Source: a virus. From it: a stretch of 50,210 nt of DNA. The stretch spans positions 1-50,210 of the IMG/VR virus record IMGVR_UViG_3300028800_000015; one strand, given 5' to 3'. A program made the translations under genes and the position numbers. Position 1 is the first letter of the stretch; each line of letters opens with the position of its first letter. Of this stretch, positions 32,135 through 39,114 are shown piece after piece. Below the pieces are notes generated by a model. That model was not told the origin of the DNA, made no database searches, and saw nothing but the letters and a program-made list of their open reading frames with translations.

Positions 32135-33938
32135 GTGGGTCTCCTAGCAGGTCGCCTCGCAAGCCGCCAGCGCCTCGGAAGTCGCTGCCAGTACCGCCGA
32201 ATCCTGGTGCGGCTGCGAGGTCGTTGTCGCCGAACGGATCATACCCACCATAGCGCACAGGCTGCGCTCCCTCCCCGCTCATGTCTCCCCACTCCAGCGG
32301 GTCGATAGTCTGCTGGATCGCCTCGACCCAGAACGCCTGGATCACGGCGTCAGCGCGGTCAGTCGACCGGCCGAGCCGCTTGCGGGCCTTGTCCTTGCCT
32401 TCGACCTGGATGATCGCGTTGGCGTGGATCTCGTACTGGAGACAGGACAGCTCGTGGATCAGTCGTTCGTCATCAGGTAAGCAGATGTTCGAGCCGCGGC
32501 TTGGATCGAGCAGCTCGCGCATGTGCCACCAAGCGGCCGAGCGGTCGTTACGGAAGCGGAACTGGCCGGTCAGATCCCTGCGGTGGCTCTGGGCGCCAGC
32601 GATGAAAGCGTGTGCGCGGCCCTGGATCGTGCCGTCGCGAGCGTAGCGACGCAGAGCGTCGTACACGCCAGCACCGACGCCGATGCCGTCTACGACCGCT
32701 AGTGACTTCGGCTCCTGAAGGAACGGGGCGACGTTGTCGGCGATCTCCATGGTGTCCGCCACCCGATAGGCGTGCAGCGGCTCGATGATGTTGGCGTAGC
32801 GCACTGCCACGATCGTCTCGTCCTCGCCACCGTAGGCAACGTCGACCCCGACGACCTTCCGACCGGTACCGTCTGCGCGCTGCCAGGTGGTCAGGTCGCC
32901 TTGACCATCCATGGCATCGTGCCATCGCTCGACAGCTCGCTGGACCCAGCCGAGCGGGATGACACCGTCACTGGACTCCAGCGGGAAGTTGCCACGTACC
33001 TTGGCCGTGAAGATCGGGCTTGCCTGTGCACGCCGAGCGACGATCTCACCAAGTTCGTCTGGGGCGTGATCGAGCGCCGCAGTGTCGGGGATGCCACACC
33101 AGGACCGGATGCGCTCCTCGACCCAGAGCGGGGAGATCAGAAGCGGACGAAGGCGTAGCGGCACCCTCTCCTCACTGAACGGGATACCCTCGTGTCGCAT
33201 CAGTGCTGCTAGCAACGGATACTTGGGATTCGCCGGGTCATCGCCGATGATGGCGTCCTTGGTCATGTTCGGCGACCGCAGTCCGTCGAGGTGGATGACG
33301 TTCCAGATGCTGCCTGGCTTGCAGACCTCAGCGAAGTGCGAGCCAGGGTGGTCCGGGTTGCCGATAGCGAGCACTCGACAGTCTTCGTTGGTGACGAGAG
33401 CATCGACCTGGTCGAAGAGATCAGACATCACACCGCACGCCTCGTCGATGACTACCAGCACGTAGCGCTCGTGGATTCCTTGGAACGCACTCTGCTCGTA
33501 ATCAGCCGGCTTACGTCCGTACCCGATGAGCTGCGAACCGATGTACCAGGTCGGGTAACCGGCGCGGTTGATCCGACCGGGCAGCTTGTGCTTGCTGTGC
33601 AGCTTGCCGACCTCTCGCCACATGATCGCCGAGACCTGTGCCGCTGTGGGCGCTGTCGAGACGACGAACGCTTCACCGGGAGGATGGCTGTCGATCCACC
33701 AGGTGATGATGTTCGCCGCGATAAAGGACTTGCCGAGGTCGTGAGCGCTGTACGCGGCCGTGTACCGATTCTTGGCTACGCTCCTCGCGATCTGGCGCTG
33801 TGCTGACCAGAGGAAGCCCTTCGTACGGTCTCTTACCCATGCGATCGGACGCGAGACGTAGTTACTCTTGGGGTTGTAGCGGTCAGCCAGCGCAGCGAAT
33901 GGCTGTGCTTGGTTCGAACTCAGCTCGGTGACGGTCAC
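32127..33938 (-). CDS. Terminase large subunit
   Basis: This 603-residue protein is the DNA packaging motor. Walker A is degenerate, A-H-D-L-G-K70-S71, and Walker B is V-L-V-V-I-D-E-A about 90 residues later. The nuclease domain shows G-V-D-V-A-Y-G-G-E-D-E and a later S-T-D-R-A-D-A-V. The last 40 residues are Gly/Asp/Pro-rich. The start is uncertain: the GTG at 33938 is used, a TTG lies one codon before it, and neither has a strong ribosome binding site. The small terminase lies about 11 kb upstream in transcription order, an unusual separation. Confidence 0.92.
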   Translation of the reverse strand: MTVTELSSNQAQPFAALADRYNPKSNYVSRPIAWVRDRTKGFLWSAQRQIARSVAKNRYTAAYSAHDLGKSFIAANIITWWIDSHPPGEAFVVSTAPTAAQVSAIMWREVGKLHSKHKLPGRINRAGYPTWYIGSQLIGYGRKPADYEQSAFQGIHERYVLVVIDEACGVMSDLFDQVDALVTNEDCRVLAIGNPDHPGSHFAEVCKPGSIWNVIHLDGLRSPNMTKDAIIGDDPANPKYPLLAALMRHEGIPFSEERVPLRLRPLLISPLWVEERIRSWCGIPDTAALDHAPDELGEIVARRAQASPIFTAKVRGNFPLESSDGVIPLGWVQRAVERWHDAMDGQGDLTTWQRADGTGRKVVGVDVAYGGEDETIVAVRYANIIEPLHAYRVADTMEIADNVAPFLQEPKSLAVVDGIGVGAGVYDALRRYARDGTIQGRAHAFIAGAQSHRRDLTGQFRFRNDRSAAWWHMRELLDPSRGSNICLPDDERLIHELSCLQYEIHANAIIQVEGKDKARKRLGRSTDRADAVIQAFWVEAIQQTIDPLEWGDMSGEGAQPVRYGGYDPFGDNDLAAAPGFGGTGSDFRGAGGLRGDLLGDPRG

Positions 33939-33958
33939 CAAGCGATTGTAAGTCCTAG

Positions 33959-34027
33959 CGGGGCACCGAGGACTCGAACCTCGGACTTCGGGAGCGACCC
34001 GAGCGACCTACCGTTGGCCTATACCCC
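33959..34027 (-). tRNA. tRNA-like gene (anticodon probably CGC)
   Basis: The minus strand folds as a cloverleaf of 69 bases. The acceptor stem pairs GGGGTAT with GTGCCCC (including G-U pairs), the D stem GGCC with GGTC, the anticodon stem CTCGG with CCGAA, and the T arm CGAGG-TTCGAGT-CCTCG is canonical. The loop centre reads CGC after T33, which would be Ala. There is only one base between acceptor and D stem, a three-base variable loop and an unusual base after the anticodon, so it could be a divergent or decayed tRNA. It sits just upstream of the terminase start. Confidence 0.55.
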
Positions 34028-34036
34028 TCCTGATGG

Positions 34037-34870
34037 CTAGGCGCGACAGGCGCCGTAGTCACCAGGCTTCGCAGCGCGATGGCGAACTAGCACATGGCCG
34101 TTACCGCGCAGAATCTCCATCCGGGTTGAGCCGAGCACGTGAACGTACTGCGTGTGAACGACTCGGCCGGCGAGCACGTGGCGCACGAGCTGGTGTGTCG
34201 CGTGATCGAAGAACGACGTGTACCTGAAGATGAACGTCACCTCGGCAGTCGAATGGCCGTTGTTGAAGTTGGCCCGGTAGAACGGGTCACCACACGGTCC
34301 CTCGAATGATGCCTTCGGCTTGCGAACGTTGACAGTCGGTGGCGGCGTCGGAGTGACGGTGATCGTCACGGTCGGCGCTGGCTTCGGCGTCGCGGTCACG
34401 GTCGCCGTTGCTGTCGTAGTCGGCCCCGGTACGGTGACAGTCGGACCAGGCACAGGAACGCTCACCGTCGGACCCGGAACAGGGACTGAGACGGTCGGGC
34501 CTGGCGCTGGATTGCACGCCGAATACGGATTGACGTACTGACTGGCGTAGTACGTCGTGCCACGATTGTTGCCCTGCGTCGCGGTCTCAGTGATGTACCA
34601 GATCGAGCCGCTCTGGTCGCCGGGAACGAACGTCGTCGTCGTGAACTTCACGCCGCTGGTGTTCGTCGGTGCCGGCTGGACACCGCTTGGCTTCGTGGTT
34701 GTTGCGACGCCCCACAGTGGTGTATCGCCACTGTTGAGATACGCCGTCCAGGTGATCTGGACGCCGCACTCGGCGCTGCTGGTGATCCCGTTGGTGACAC
34801 ACGCGAACGCAACGCCACCGACGAGCACCGACGCCAGCGCGGCGCTGACGATTGTGATGATTCGCCTCAC
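34037..34870 (-). CDS. Secreted protein with PGPTV repeats
   Basis: This 277-residue protein has a signal peptide: a basic start (MRRIIT), a hydrophobic core (VSAALASVLVGGVAFA) and a small-residue cleavage region. Two Cys pairs follow in a beta domain. Residues about 132-195 are a repeat tract of PGPTVSV/VTV and T/P-rich units, like bacterial cell-wall spacer regions, then a second domain ending in GDYGACRA. The GTG at 34870 has GGAG seven bases upstream. It is likely a moron exported by the infected cell and may change its surface or bind the wall. Confidence 0.75.
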   Translation of the reverse strand: MRRIITIVSAALASVLVGGVAFACVTNGITSSAECGVQITWTAYLNSGDTPLWGVATTTKPSGVQPAPTNTSGVKFTTTTFVPGDQSGSIWYITETATQGNNRGTTYYASQYVNPYSACNPAPGPTVSVPVPGPTVSVPVPGPTVTVPGPTTTATATVTATPKPAPTVTITVTPTPPPTVNVRKPKASFEGPCGDPFYRANFNNGHSTAEVTFIFRYTSFFDHATHQLVRHVLAGRVVHTQYVHVLGSTRMEILRGNGHVLVRHRAAKPGDYGACRA

Positions 34871-35061
34871 AGGTCTGCTCCGTTCCTTCGTAGGGTGGAT
34901 CTGAGATTGAGCACCGCGCGCTTGTCGCCCGGTGTGCTGCCAGTGAAGATGGGCATACCTCCCTTGGGACTTAGCAAGCGGTAGTGACCGTTCTTCAGGG
35001 TTATGGACCAGCCCTGGTCGGACAGTTTGTTGAGGATCTCCTGGAGCGATCCTCGCTTCAT
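34867..35061 (-). CDS. HicA-like small protein
   Basis: This 64-residue protein looks like the HicA mRNA-interferase fold: an N-terminal helix (LQEILNKLSDQGWSI), a strand with G-H-Y-R-L-L containing the likely catalytic His, and S-T-P-G-D-K-R-A ahead of a C-terminal helix with R-R-N-G. No HicB-like antitoxin is next to it. The start overlaps the glycosyltransferase stop (ATGA). Related lone genes occur in actinophages; whether this one cleaves RNA is unknown. Confidence 0.7.
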   Translation of the reverse strand: MKRGSLQEILNKLSDQGWSITLKNGHYRLLSPKGGMPIFTGSTPGDKRAVLNLRSTLRRNGADL

Positions 35062-35999
35062 TGCGAGTAGGCCCACGACTCGATGAACAGTCCACCTGGC
35101 GGTGGTCGAAGAGCGTCCGCCATCTTGGCGTAGTGCCTTGCAGTAGCGGAGCGACCTGATGCCAGGTGCAGATGCTGGAGCTGACGCATAGGTTCAGCGC
35201 GTTCCCAGTTCGTCAGTTCAACCGCCTCTTCGAGCCAGTGCTGAGCCTCGTTGTTGTCGACGCCCATCAGTAACTTGCCGAGTTCGTATGCGGCCTGTGC
35301 AGTCTCTGGCTTCCAGCCATCGGTGCATCCCAGCCGTTCCCGGTACATAGTTCGTGCCATGTCAAGGTCACCGAGATCTCGGTACTCGTTGGCGATGTAG
35401 AAGAGGGTCCGCGGACTCTCGTCGCCATCATCGAGCATCGACGACATGATGCGAAGGTTGCGACGTGGATCTGACGGCTTCCCGTTTGGCCGGTGCTCGA
35501 CCCAGACGGTCTTGTTGCGTACCGACCGACCATAGGCGACTGCGATGGTCTCGTGCACGCGACCTTCCCAGCGCAGACCAGCTTCGCGCCGAATCAACCG
35601 CTCGCGGTCAAAGCAAAGAGTGACTTCGCCGAGAGCGCCGATCATGCGGTATTCGCAAGAGACTGCGTCGATGATGTTGGCCGACATGACCGCACTACGG
35701 CTCAGCATCGAGTTGATCGCCATGGCTGCCTCAGTCGGCAAGTGGTCGTCAGCATCGAGCCACAGAATCCAGTCGCTGGTGCAGAACTCGAAGGACAGAT
35801 TGCGTGCCCACGCGAAGTCATCACGCCACGCCGTTGTCGCGACCTCGGCGCCGTACTCCTCGGCGATCTCCACCGTGGCATCCGTCGAACCAGTGTCGAG
35901 GACAACGAGCTCATCACAGCAGATGCTCGCTTCTTCGAGCACGTTGGCAATCCTGTCCGCCTCATTACGGACGATCATGGCGAGACTCAGGGTCGGCAT
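35058..35999 (-). CDS. Family 2 glycosyltransferase with TPR-like C-terminus
   Basis: This 313-residue protein belongs to the GT2 (GT-A fold) glycosyltransferases that move a sugar from a nucleotide donor. It shows A-M-I-V-R-N-E-A at the start, L-D-T-G-S-T-D-A-T around residue 35 and the metal-binding L-D82-A-D84-D85. The C-terminal 110 residues have helical repeats with Y-R-D-L-G-D-L-D-M-A-R and similar TPR-like units. It has no membrane segment. It may glycosylate virion proteins, DNA bases or a host target; context does not decide. It overlaps both neighbours. Confidence 0.85.
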   Translation of the reverse strand: MPTLSLAMIVRNEADRIANVLEEASICCDELVVLDTGSTDATVEIAEEYGAEVATTAWRDDFAWARNLSFEFCTSDWILWLDADDHLPTEAAMAINSMLSRSAVMSANIIDAVSCEYRMIGALGEVTLCFDRERLIRREAGLRWEGRVHETIAVAYGRSVRNKTVWVEHRPNGKPSDPRRNLRIMSSMLDDGDESPRTLFYIANEYRDLGDLDMARTMYRERLGCTDGWKPETAQAAYELGKLLMGVDNNEAQHWLEEAVELTNWERAEPMRQLQHLHLASGRSATARHYAKMADALRPPPGGLFIESWAYSQ

Positions 36000-36184
36000 G
36001 GACAACTCGATCCGCGCTTGTGCGCCTCCTCGTTGGGGTCGGGCAACGTGCCGACGCGATGAAACCACTCGCGGTCGATCAGAGTCTGCTGGCGCCGACC
36101 TGTCGCCGGCCGATCGAGCCAGTCACGAAGGTTCTCAGCGGCGTGCTCGGGCACGCGAAGCACGACGGTAACGAAGTGATCCAT
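35987..36184 (-). CDS. Small hypothetical protein (65 residues)
   Basis: This encodes 65 residues with a strand-rich start (MDHFVTVVLRVPE), a helix, and a C-terminal S-S-C-P-C motif. Its family is unknown. The ATG overlaps the upstream stop (ATGA) with GGAG seven bases before it. It overlaps the glycosyltransferase start by 13 bases. Confidence 0.65.
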   Translation of the reverse strand: MDHFVTVVLRVPEHAAENLRDWLDRPATGRRQQTLIDREWFHRVGTLPDPNEEAHKRGSSCPCRP

Positions 36185-36468
36185 CAGGACGCTCCAAAGG
36201 TTCGTAGTCCAGGCGCCGAGCGTACGTGCGTCAAGCGCCAGGTGCGGCTGGAGCGCTTGCGATGGCCGCACTCAGTACAGACGTCACCCGGCGCCGAGCC
36301 GAAGTCAAGGATGCCGAGGCTCTCTAAGAAGACCGCCGATGCATCGAGAGCTGCTTCGCTGTACGGCGACTCGGCCAGGATCGACTGCCGGGTAGCGGTG
36401 CGCTTCGGCTTGTGTCGAAGGCTGTCGATGAGCCAGCCAGTGCAAGGCTGGCGAGTGGACTCAATCAT
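36184..36468 (-). CDS. Small hypothetical protein with zinc-like motif (94 residues)
   Basis: This 94-residue basic protein has a helical first half (SILAESPYSEAALDASAVFL) and a C-x2-C-G-H cluster near residue 66, suggesting metal binding. No family was recognised. GGAGGAG lies ten bases before the ATG. It is coupled to its neighbours by overlaps. Confidence 0.65.
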   Translation of the reverse strand: MIESTRQPCTGWLIDSLRHKPKRTATRQSILAESPYSEAALDASAVFLESLGILDFGSAPGDVCTECGHRKRSSRTWRLTHVRSAPGLRTFGAS

Positions 36469-36835
36469 CGGGTGTGGTCTCCTCCGGGCGAAGGTCGCCA
36501 CGACGCTCTGCGGCGATCAAGCGGTCAAGTTCCGCGACGATGAGAGCACCAGCGCGGATTAGGTTCTCTTTGCGGCTCCGAGGCTTGAAAGTTCCAGGTC
36601 CCCAGGGCCAGACCTGAGTCCAGAGTACATCACGCCAACGACTCGGCACCAGCGCGTAGCACGCCGCCGCTGCTGAAAGTTCACCGTTGACGTACCTGGC
36701 GTCGGCCGTCGGATGGTGTCCTTCGACGATCCGCTGGCGCTCTCGCTCGCGACGGACCAGCTCAAGACCTTGGTCGGGACCTTTGAGGTCCAAACCGAGG
36801 TGCACCTTGCGCTGGTGCGTGTACTTGCGCGTCAT
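36461..36835 (-). CDS. Conserved phage-type hypothetical protein (WPWGPG..KPR type)
   Basis: This 124-residue protein belongs to a type common in phages, with R-R-E-R-E-R-Q near residue 30, a helix with GELSAAAACYAL, W-P-W-G-P-G-T-F-K-P-R-S and ENLIRAGALIVAELDRL. No function is established for it. The ATG overlaps the upstream stop (ATGA); its ribosome binding site is weak. Confidence 0.75.
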   Translation of the reverse strand: MTRKYTHQRKVHLGLDLKGPDQGLELVRRERERQRIVEGHHPTADARYVNGELSAAAACYALVPSRWRDVLWTQVWPWGPGTFKPRSRKENLIRAGALIVAELDRLIAAERRGDLRPEETTPDD

Positions 36836-37002
36836 CAGAACACACTCGCAATGATGGCCCACGTCACGCCGATCACGCCGATGATGAAGCAGACGCCGAA
36901 GAGAAACTCATCAGCGCTCGACGCCGGCCGCCGTGGCTTGCTGCTCGTGACGAAGAACGGCCCCGGTAGGCCGAATCCGAACCTAACCCTCATCGTCGTC
37001 AT
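36835..37002 (-). CDS. Small membrane protein (55 residues)
   Basis: This encodes about 55 residues, with a basic first half and a C-terminal hydrophobic helix (FGVCFIIGVIGVTWAIIASVF), so it is a tail-anchored type of single-pass protein. The start may be 37002 or 36993. Function is unknown; such small membrane proteins in phages can alter host envelope or superinfection. Confidence 0.6.
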   Translation of the reverse strand: MTTMRVRFGFGLPGPFFVTSSKPRRPASSADEFLFGVCFIIGVIGVTWAIIASVF

Positions 37003-37165
37003 CACTCCCTTCGTATACCCAGTCGCCGAGGTCACCCTCGGCGCGGTCAGTCAGTTCTGCGGCGTAATCCCGCTCGGGTGCGGGGTCGAGCCGGTCACAT
37101 GTCGTCTCGCCGATGTAGACGTGATAGCCCGTCGGGTCACCGCAGTGCGGACAGAGGTCGTTCAC
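36983..37165 (-). CDS. Small acidic protein with CPHC motif (60 residues)
   Basis: This 60-residue acidic protein has C-P-H-C-G-D near the start and another Cys later, so it may bind zinc. It ends in DDDDEG. The GTG at 37165 overlaps the upstream stop (GTGA). The family is unknown. Confidence 0.6.
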   Translation of the reverse strand: MNDLCPHCGDPTGYHVYIGETTCDRLDPAPERDYAAELTDRAEGDLGDWVYEGSDDDDEG

Positions 37166-37335
37166 TTGATCCGCCGCCACATCGACGAGATCGAGCGATC
37201 CTCGGCCTGCATCGTCAGCTTGAGTACGTCCCCGTTGGGCATGACGACGATGTTCCAAGAGACTGCGTACGCCTCCAGAGCATCCTGGCTTGCATCGACG
37301 TACTCGCCGACCTCGACGGCGATGGTGACGGCCAT
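37162..37335 (-). CDS. Small hypothetical protein (57 residues)
   Basis: This encodes 57 residues of mixed strand and helix, with Y-A-V-S-W-N-I-V-V-M in the middle. The ATG overlaps the upstream stop (ATGA), and there is no strong ribosome binding site, so it depends on coupling. The family is unknown. Confidence 0.55.
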   Translation of the reverse strand: MAVTIAVEVGEYVDASQDALEAYAVSWNIVVMPNGDVLKLTMQAEDRSISSMWRRIK

Positions 37336-37592
37336 CAGGAACACACCAGACACGTGCGGTCGCCGTAGGTCATGCCGTCGTAGGGCTCGTTGCAGTTCCA
37401 CGCGCTGATCGTGTGGGTCGCTGGCATCGCTGCGCGCGCTTCTTGCGCGTAGACCGAACCGATGATCCGACGGTCGACCTCAGAATCGAGGTCTAGCGTC
37501 AGGTACGGAGCGCCACCTGATGGTGAGCTCTTGACGAGCGCCTCGCGCATCCCTCGCGCCTCGGCGACTGTTGGCGTCCGACGGGTGGTCAT
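37335..37592 (-). CDS. Small hypothetical protein with cysteine end (85 residues)
   Basis: This 85-residue protein has a helical start (TVAEARGMREAL), a central P-Y-L-T-L-D-L strand, and a C-terminal C-N-E-P-Y...C-L-V-C-S cluster which may bind metal. GAGG is seven bases before the ATG at 37592, which overlaps the upstream stop (ATGA). Confidence 0.6.
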   Translation of the reverse strand: MTTRRTPTVAEARGMREALVKSSPSGGAPYLTLDLDSEVDRRIIGSVYAQEARAAMPATHTISAWNCNEPYDGMTYGDRTCLVCS

Positions 37593-37792
37593 CGCACGTC
37601 CTCGAAGTCGTTCCAGCCTTGCGGGCGAGGTTTGCGGACTGGCGCTGCGGGGAGTTGTGTCGCGATCCGAGCCGACTCGGTGTTGGCGGCCCACTCCTCG
37701 ACCATATGGTCGAGGACTGGGAACTGGCCTGGCTTGTGATCGTGAATGACGATCGTTCCACCGGCTGCGGTGTGGATCTCGACTGTGTTCAT
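37589..37792 (-). CDS. Small hypothetical protein (67 residues)
   Basis: This encodes 67 residues with a strand-rich start (TVEIHTAAGGTIVIHDH) and a Pro/Arg-rich end. AAGGAG stands five bases before the ATG, within a CTCTGAAGGAG leader like those before other starts. It is the first gene after the 80-base gap 37793-37872. Confidence 0.65.
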   Translation of the reverse strand: MNTVEIHTAAGGTIVIHDHKPGQFPVLDHMVEEWAANTESARIATQLPAAPVRKPRPQGWNDFEDVR

Positions 37793-37795
37793 CTT

Positions 37796-37837
37796 GGCTC
37801 CTTCAGAGGTTCTTGCTTGTACCTCTATTATCGGCCG
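37796..37837 (-). promoter_or_regulatory. Leader with possible -10 element and small hairpin
   Basis: The minus strand has GATAAT followed by AGAGGT-10 bases-ACCTCT, which can form a hairpin, then CTGAAGGAG. No good -35 lies 17 bases upstream of GATAAT, so promoter activity is doubtful. The rest of this gap shows nothing else clear. Confidence 0.3.
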
Positions 37838-37872
37838 CTGGACTGCCGACTGATAGGGCCGTTCGAGTGATT

Positions 37873-38061
37873 CTAGGACTTTCCAAGTCCTGCTGGCACA
37901 TGGACCGCGTCGTTCATCATCATGCACGTAACGCAGACCCACCAAGCGTGTAACGGCTCGCCGTGCTTTGAGGCTTCGGCGTTGCGCGCCGTGGTGGCGT
38001 ACACGCCTTCCTCGTCAGTGAGCGGATCACGGCAAACTGTGCACGGGTGGGTCTGCGCCAC
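37873..38061 (-). CDS. Small zinc-binding-like protein (62 residues)
   Basis: This 62-residue protein has C-T-V-C near residue 7 and C-V-T-C near residue 43, forming a probable four-cysteine zinc site. AAGGG is eight bases before the GTG. Its 3' end contains the palindrome AGGACTT-TCC-AAGTCCT (37875-37891), which could act as a small terminator. Confidence 0.65.
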   Translation of the reverse strand: MAQTHPCTVCRDPLTDEEGVYATTARNAEASKHGEPLHAWWVCVTCMMMNDAVHVPAGLGKS

Positions 38062-38065
38062 GGGT

Positions 38066-38458
38066 CTAGCCCTTCTCGACGCGGCCGTACTTGTTCAGCT
38101 TCGGCGGCCGAGGTGCGAGCGGGACATCGAGCAGCAGTCGCTGGCGTCGGTCAGCCAGACGAATCTCCCTAGCTGCTCGGCGGTCCTTCTGCTCCTCGGT
38201 GAGCGGCTTGCCACGGGCGATTGCCGCCACGAGCGCGCGCTTCTGGCTGAACGAGCGCCGGCCACGATGGACGCCAGCCCGACGCAGCATGGCGCGATTC
38301 GGCACGTACGTGCGGCTCTGCTCATCCTCGATCAGCGCCGCGAGCGCCTTTGCCGTCTGCTTACGCTTCGGCAACTCGGCCAGCCGCACGTTCGCGCGGG
38401 CGATCTGCTTCTGCGTCGGCTTCTCTCGGACCTTCGGATCAGCGGTGAGTCCCAGCAT
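38066..38458 (-). CDS. Basic hypothetical protein (130 residues)
   Basis: This 130-residue protein is strongly basic (many Arg and Lys) and helical throughout, and could bind nucleic acid. It has no recognised family. The ATG overlaps the upstream stop (ATGA) with GGTGG close by. It ends in Y-G-R-V-E-K-G. Confidence 0.65.
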   Translation of the reverse strand: MLGLTADPKVREKPTQKQIARANVRLAELPKRKQTAKALAALIEDEQSRTYVPNRAMLRRAGVHRGRRSFSQKRALVAAIARGKPLTEEQKDRRAAREIRLADRRQRLLLDVPLAPRPPKLNKYGRVEKG

Positions 38459-38907
38459 CAGACCACCGGCTCGGCTGTCGGGCACCAGTACAGCGAGCCC
38501 TCGTCGGCGAACTGGCAGAGGTTCTGCCACGTCCGAGCCTCGTTGCCGCCACGCGGGCCTGTGGTGTACCAGGAGTCGCGGCACTTGACGGCACCGTAGG
38601 AGTACGTACCACCTTGTGGGAAAGTGTGCGTGAAGACGACAACAGTGCCCTCGTCATAGACGTCCTGCGGGAGCGATTCGAGGTACGCAGCGCGCGCACG
38701 AGCCTTCGCGGCTTCCGCATCGAGACTGGCCGCACGTCGGAGGTGCTCCTCGGCCGCAGTGTTGTCGATCGGCTTGACAATGTCGTAGACAATCGTGCCA
38801 CAGCCGTTGGCTAGCGGCCGGTCAAAGTGAACATGCCGCGTGCCAGCCGCGATGCACAAGGCACTGCCGGGACAACTGACTTCCTTCACTTGGGGGTTGA
38901 GCGCCAT
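38458..38907 (-). CDS. Hypothetical protein (149 residues)
   Basis: This encodes 149 residues with several Cys (C-P-G-S-A-L-C-I-A, later C-G-T, C-R-D and W-C-P-T), a central Ala/Arg helix, and beta segments around V-V-V-F-T-H-T-F. It has no recognised family. The start is the second of two consecutive ATGs because GGGAGG is only one base from the first. Confidence 0.65.
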   Translation of the reverse strand: MALNPQVKEVSCPGSALCIAAGTRHVHFDRPLANGCGTIVYDIVKPIDNTAAEEHLRRAASLDAEAAKARARAAYLESLPQDVYDEGTVVVFTHTFPQGGTYSYGAVKCRDSWYTTGPRGGNEARTWQNLCQFADEGSLYWCPTAEPVV

Positions 38908-39080
38908 CATTCCTCCCAGTAGTGGTTGCCGACGAACGGAGTCGGCTCGGCTGTGAACTCGACGTATCCGTCGTCGAAGACGTCGTGCATCCCCTCGAAC
39001 GTACGAGCTGCGCGCGAGAACGCCATGCCAGTGATGATGCCGCAAGCGAAGAACGCTACGGCGAGGATGAAACTGAGCAA
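38907..39080 (-). CDS. Small membrane protein with TTG start (57 residues)
   Basis: This 57-residue protein starts at TTG (39078-39080) six bases after a strong AGGAGG. It opens with a hydrophobic helix (LLSFILAVAFFACGIITGM), followed by a short soluble tail ending in N-H-Y-W-E-E. Its stop overlaps the next start region. It may be exported or membrane-anchored; its function is unknown. Confidence 0.6.
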   Translation of the reverse strand: MLSFILAVAFFACGIITGMAFSRAARTFEGMHDVFDDGYVEFTAEPTPFVGNHYWEE

Positions 39081-39087
39081 GGTGACC

Positions 39088-39100
39088 CTCCTTTAGAGTG
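39088..39100 (-). promoter_or_regulatory. Start-associated leader motif downstream of the methyltransferase gene
   Basis: The minus strand reads CACTCTAAAGGAG and serves the TTG start at 39080. It is a close copy of the motifs at 1488-1500 and 4066-4077. Confidence 0.5.
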
Positions 39101-39114
39101 AGAACTGTAAGGTA

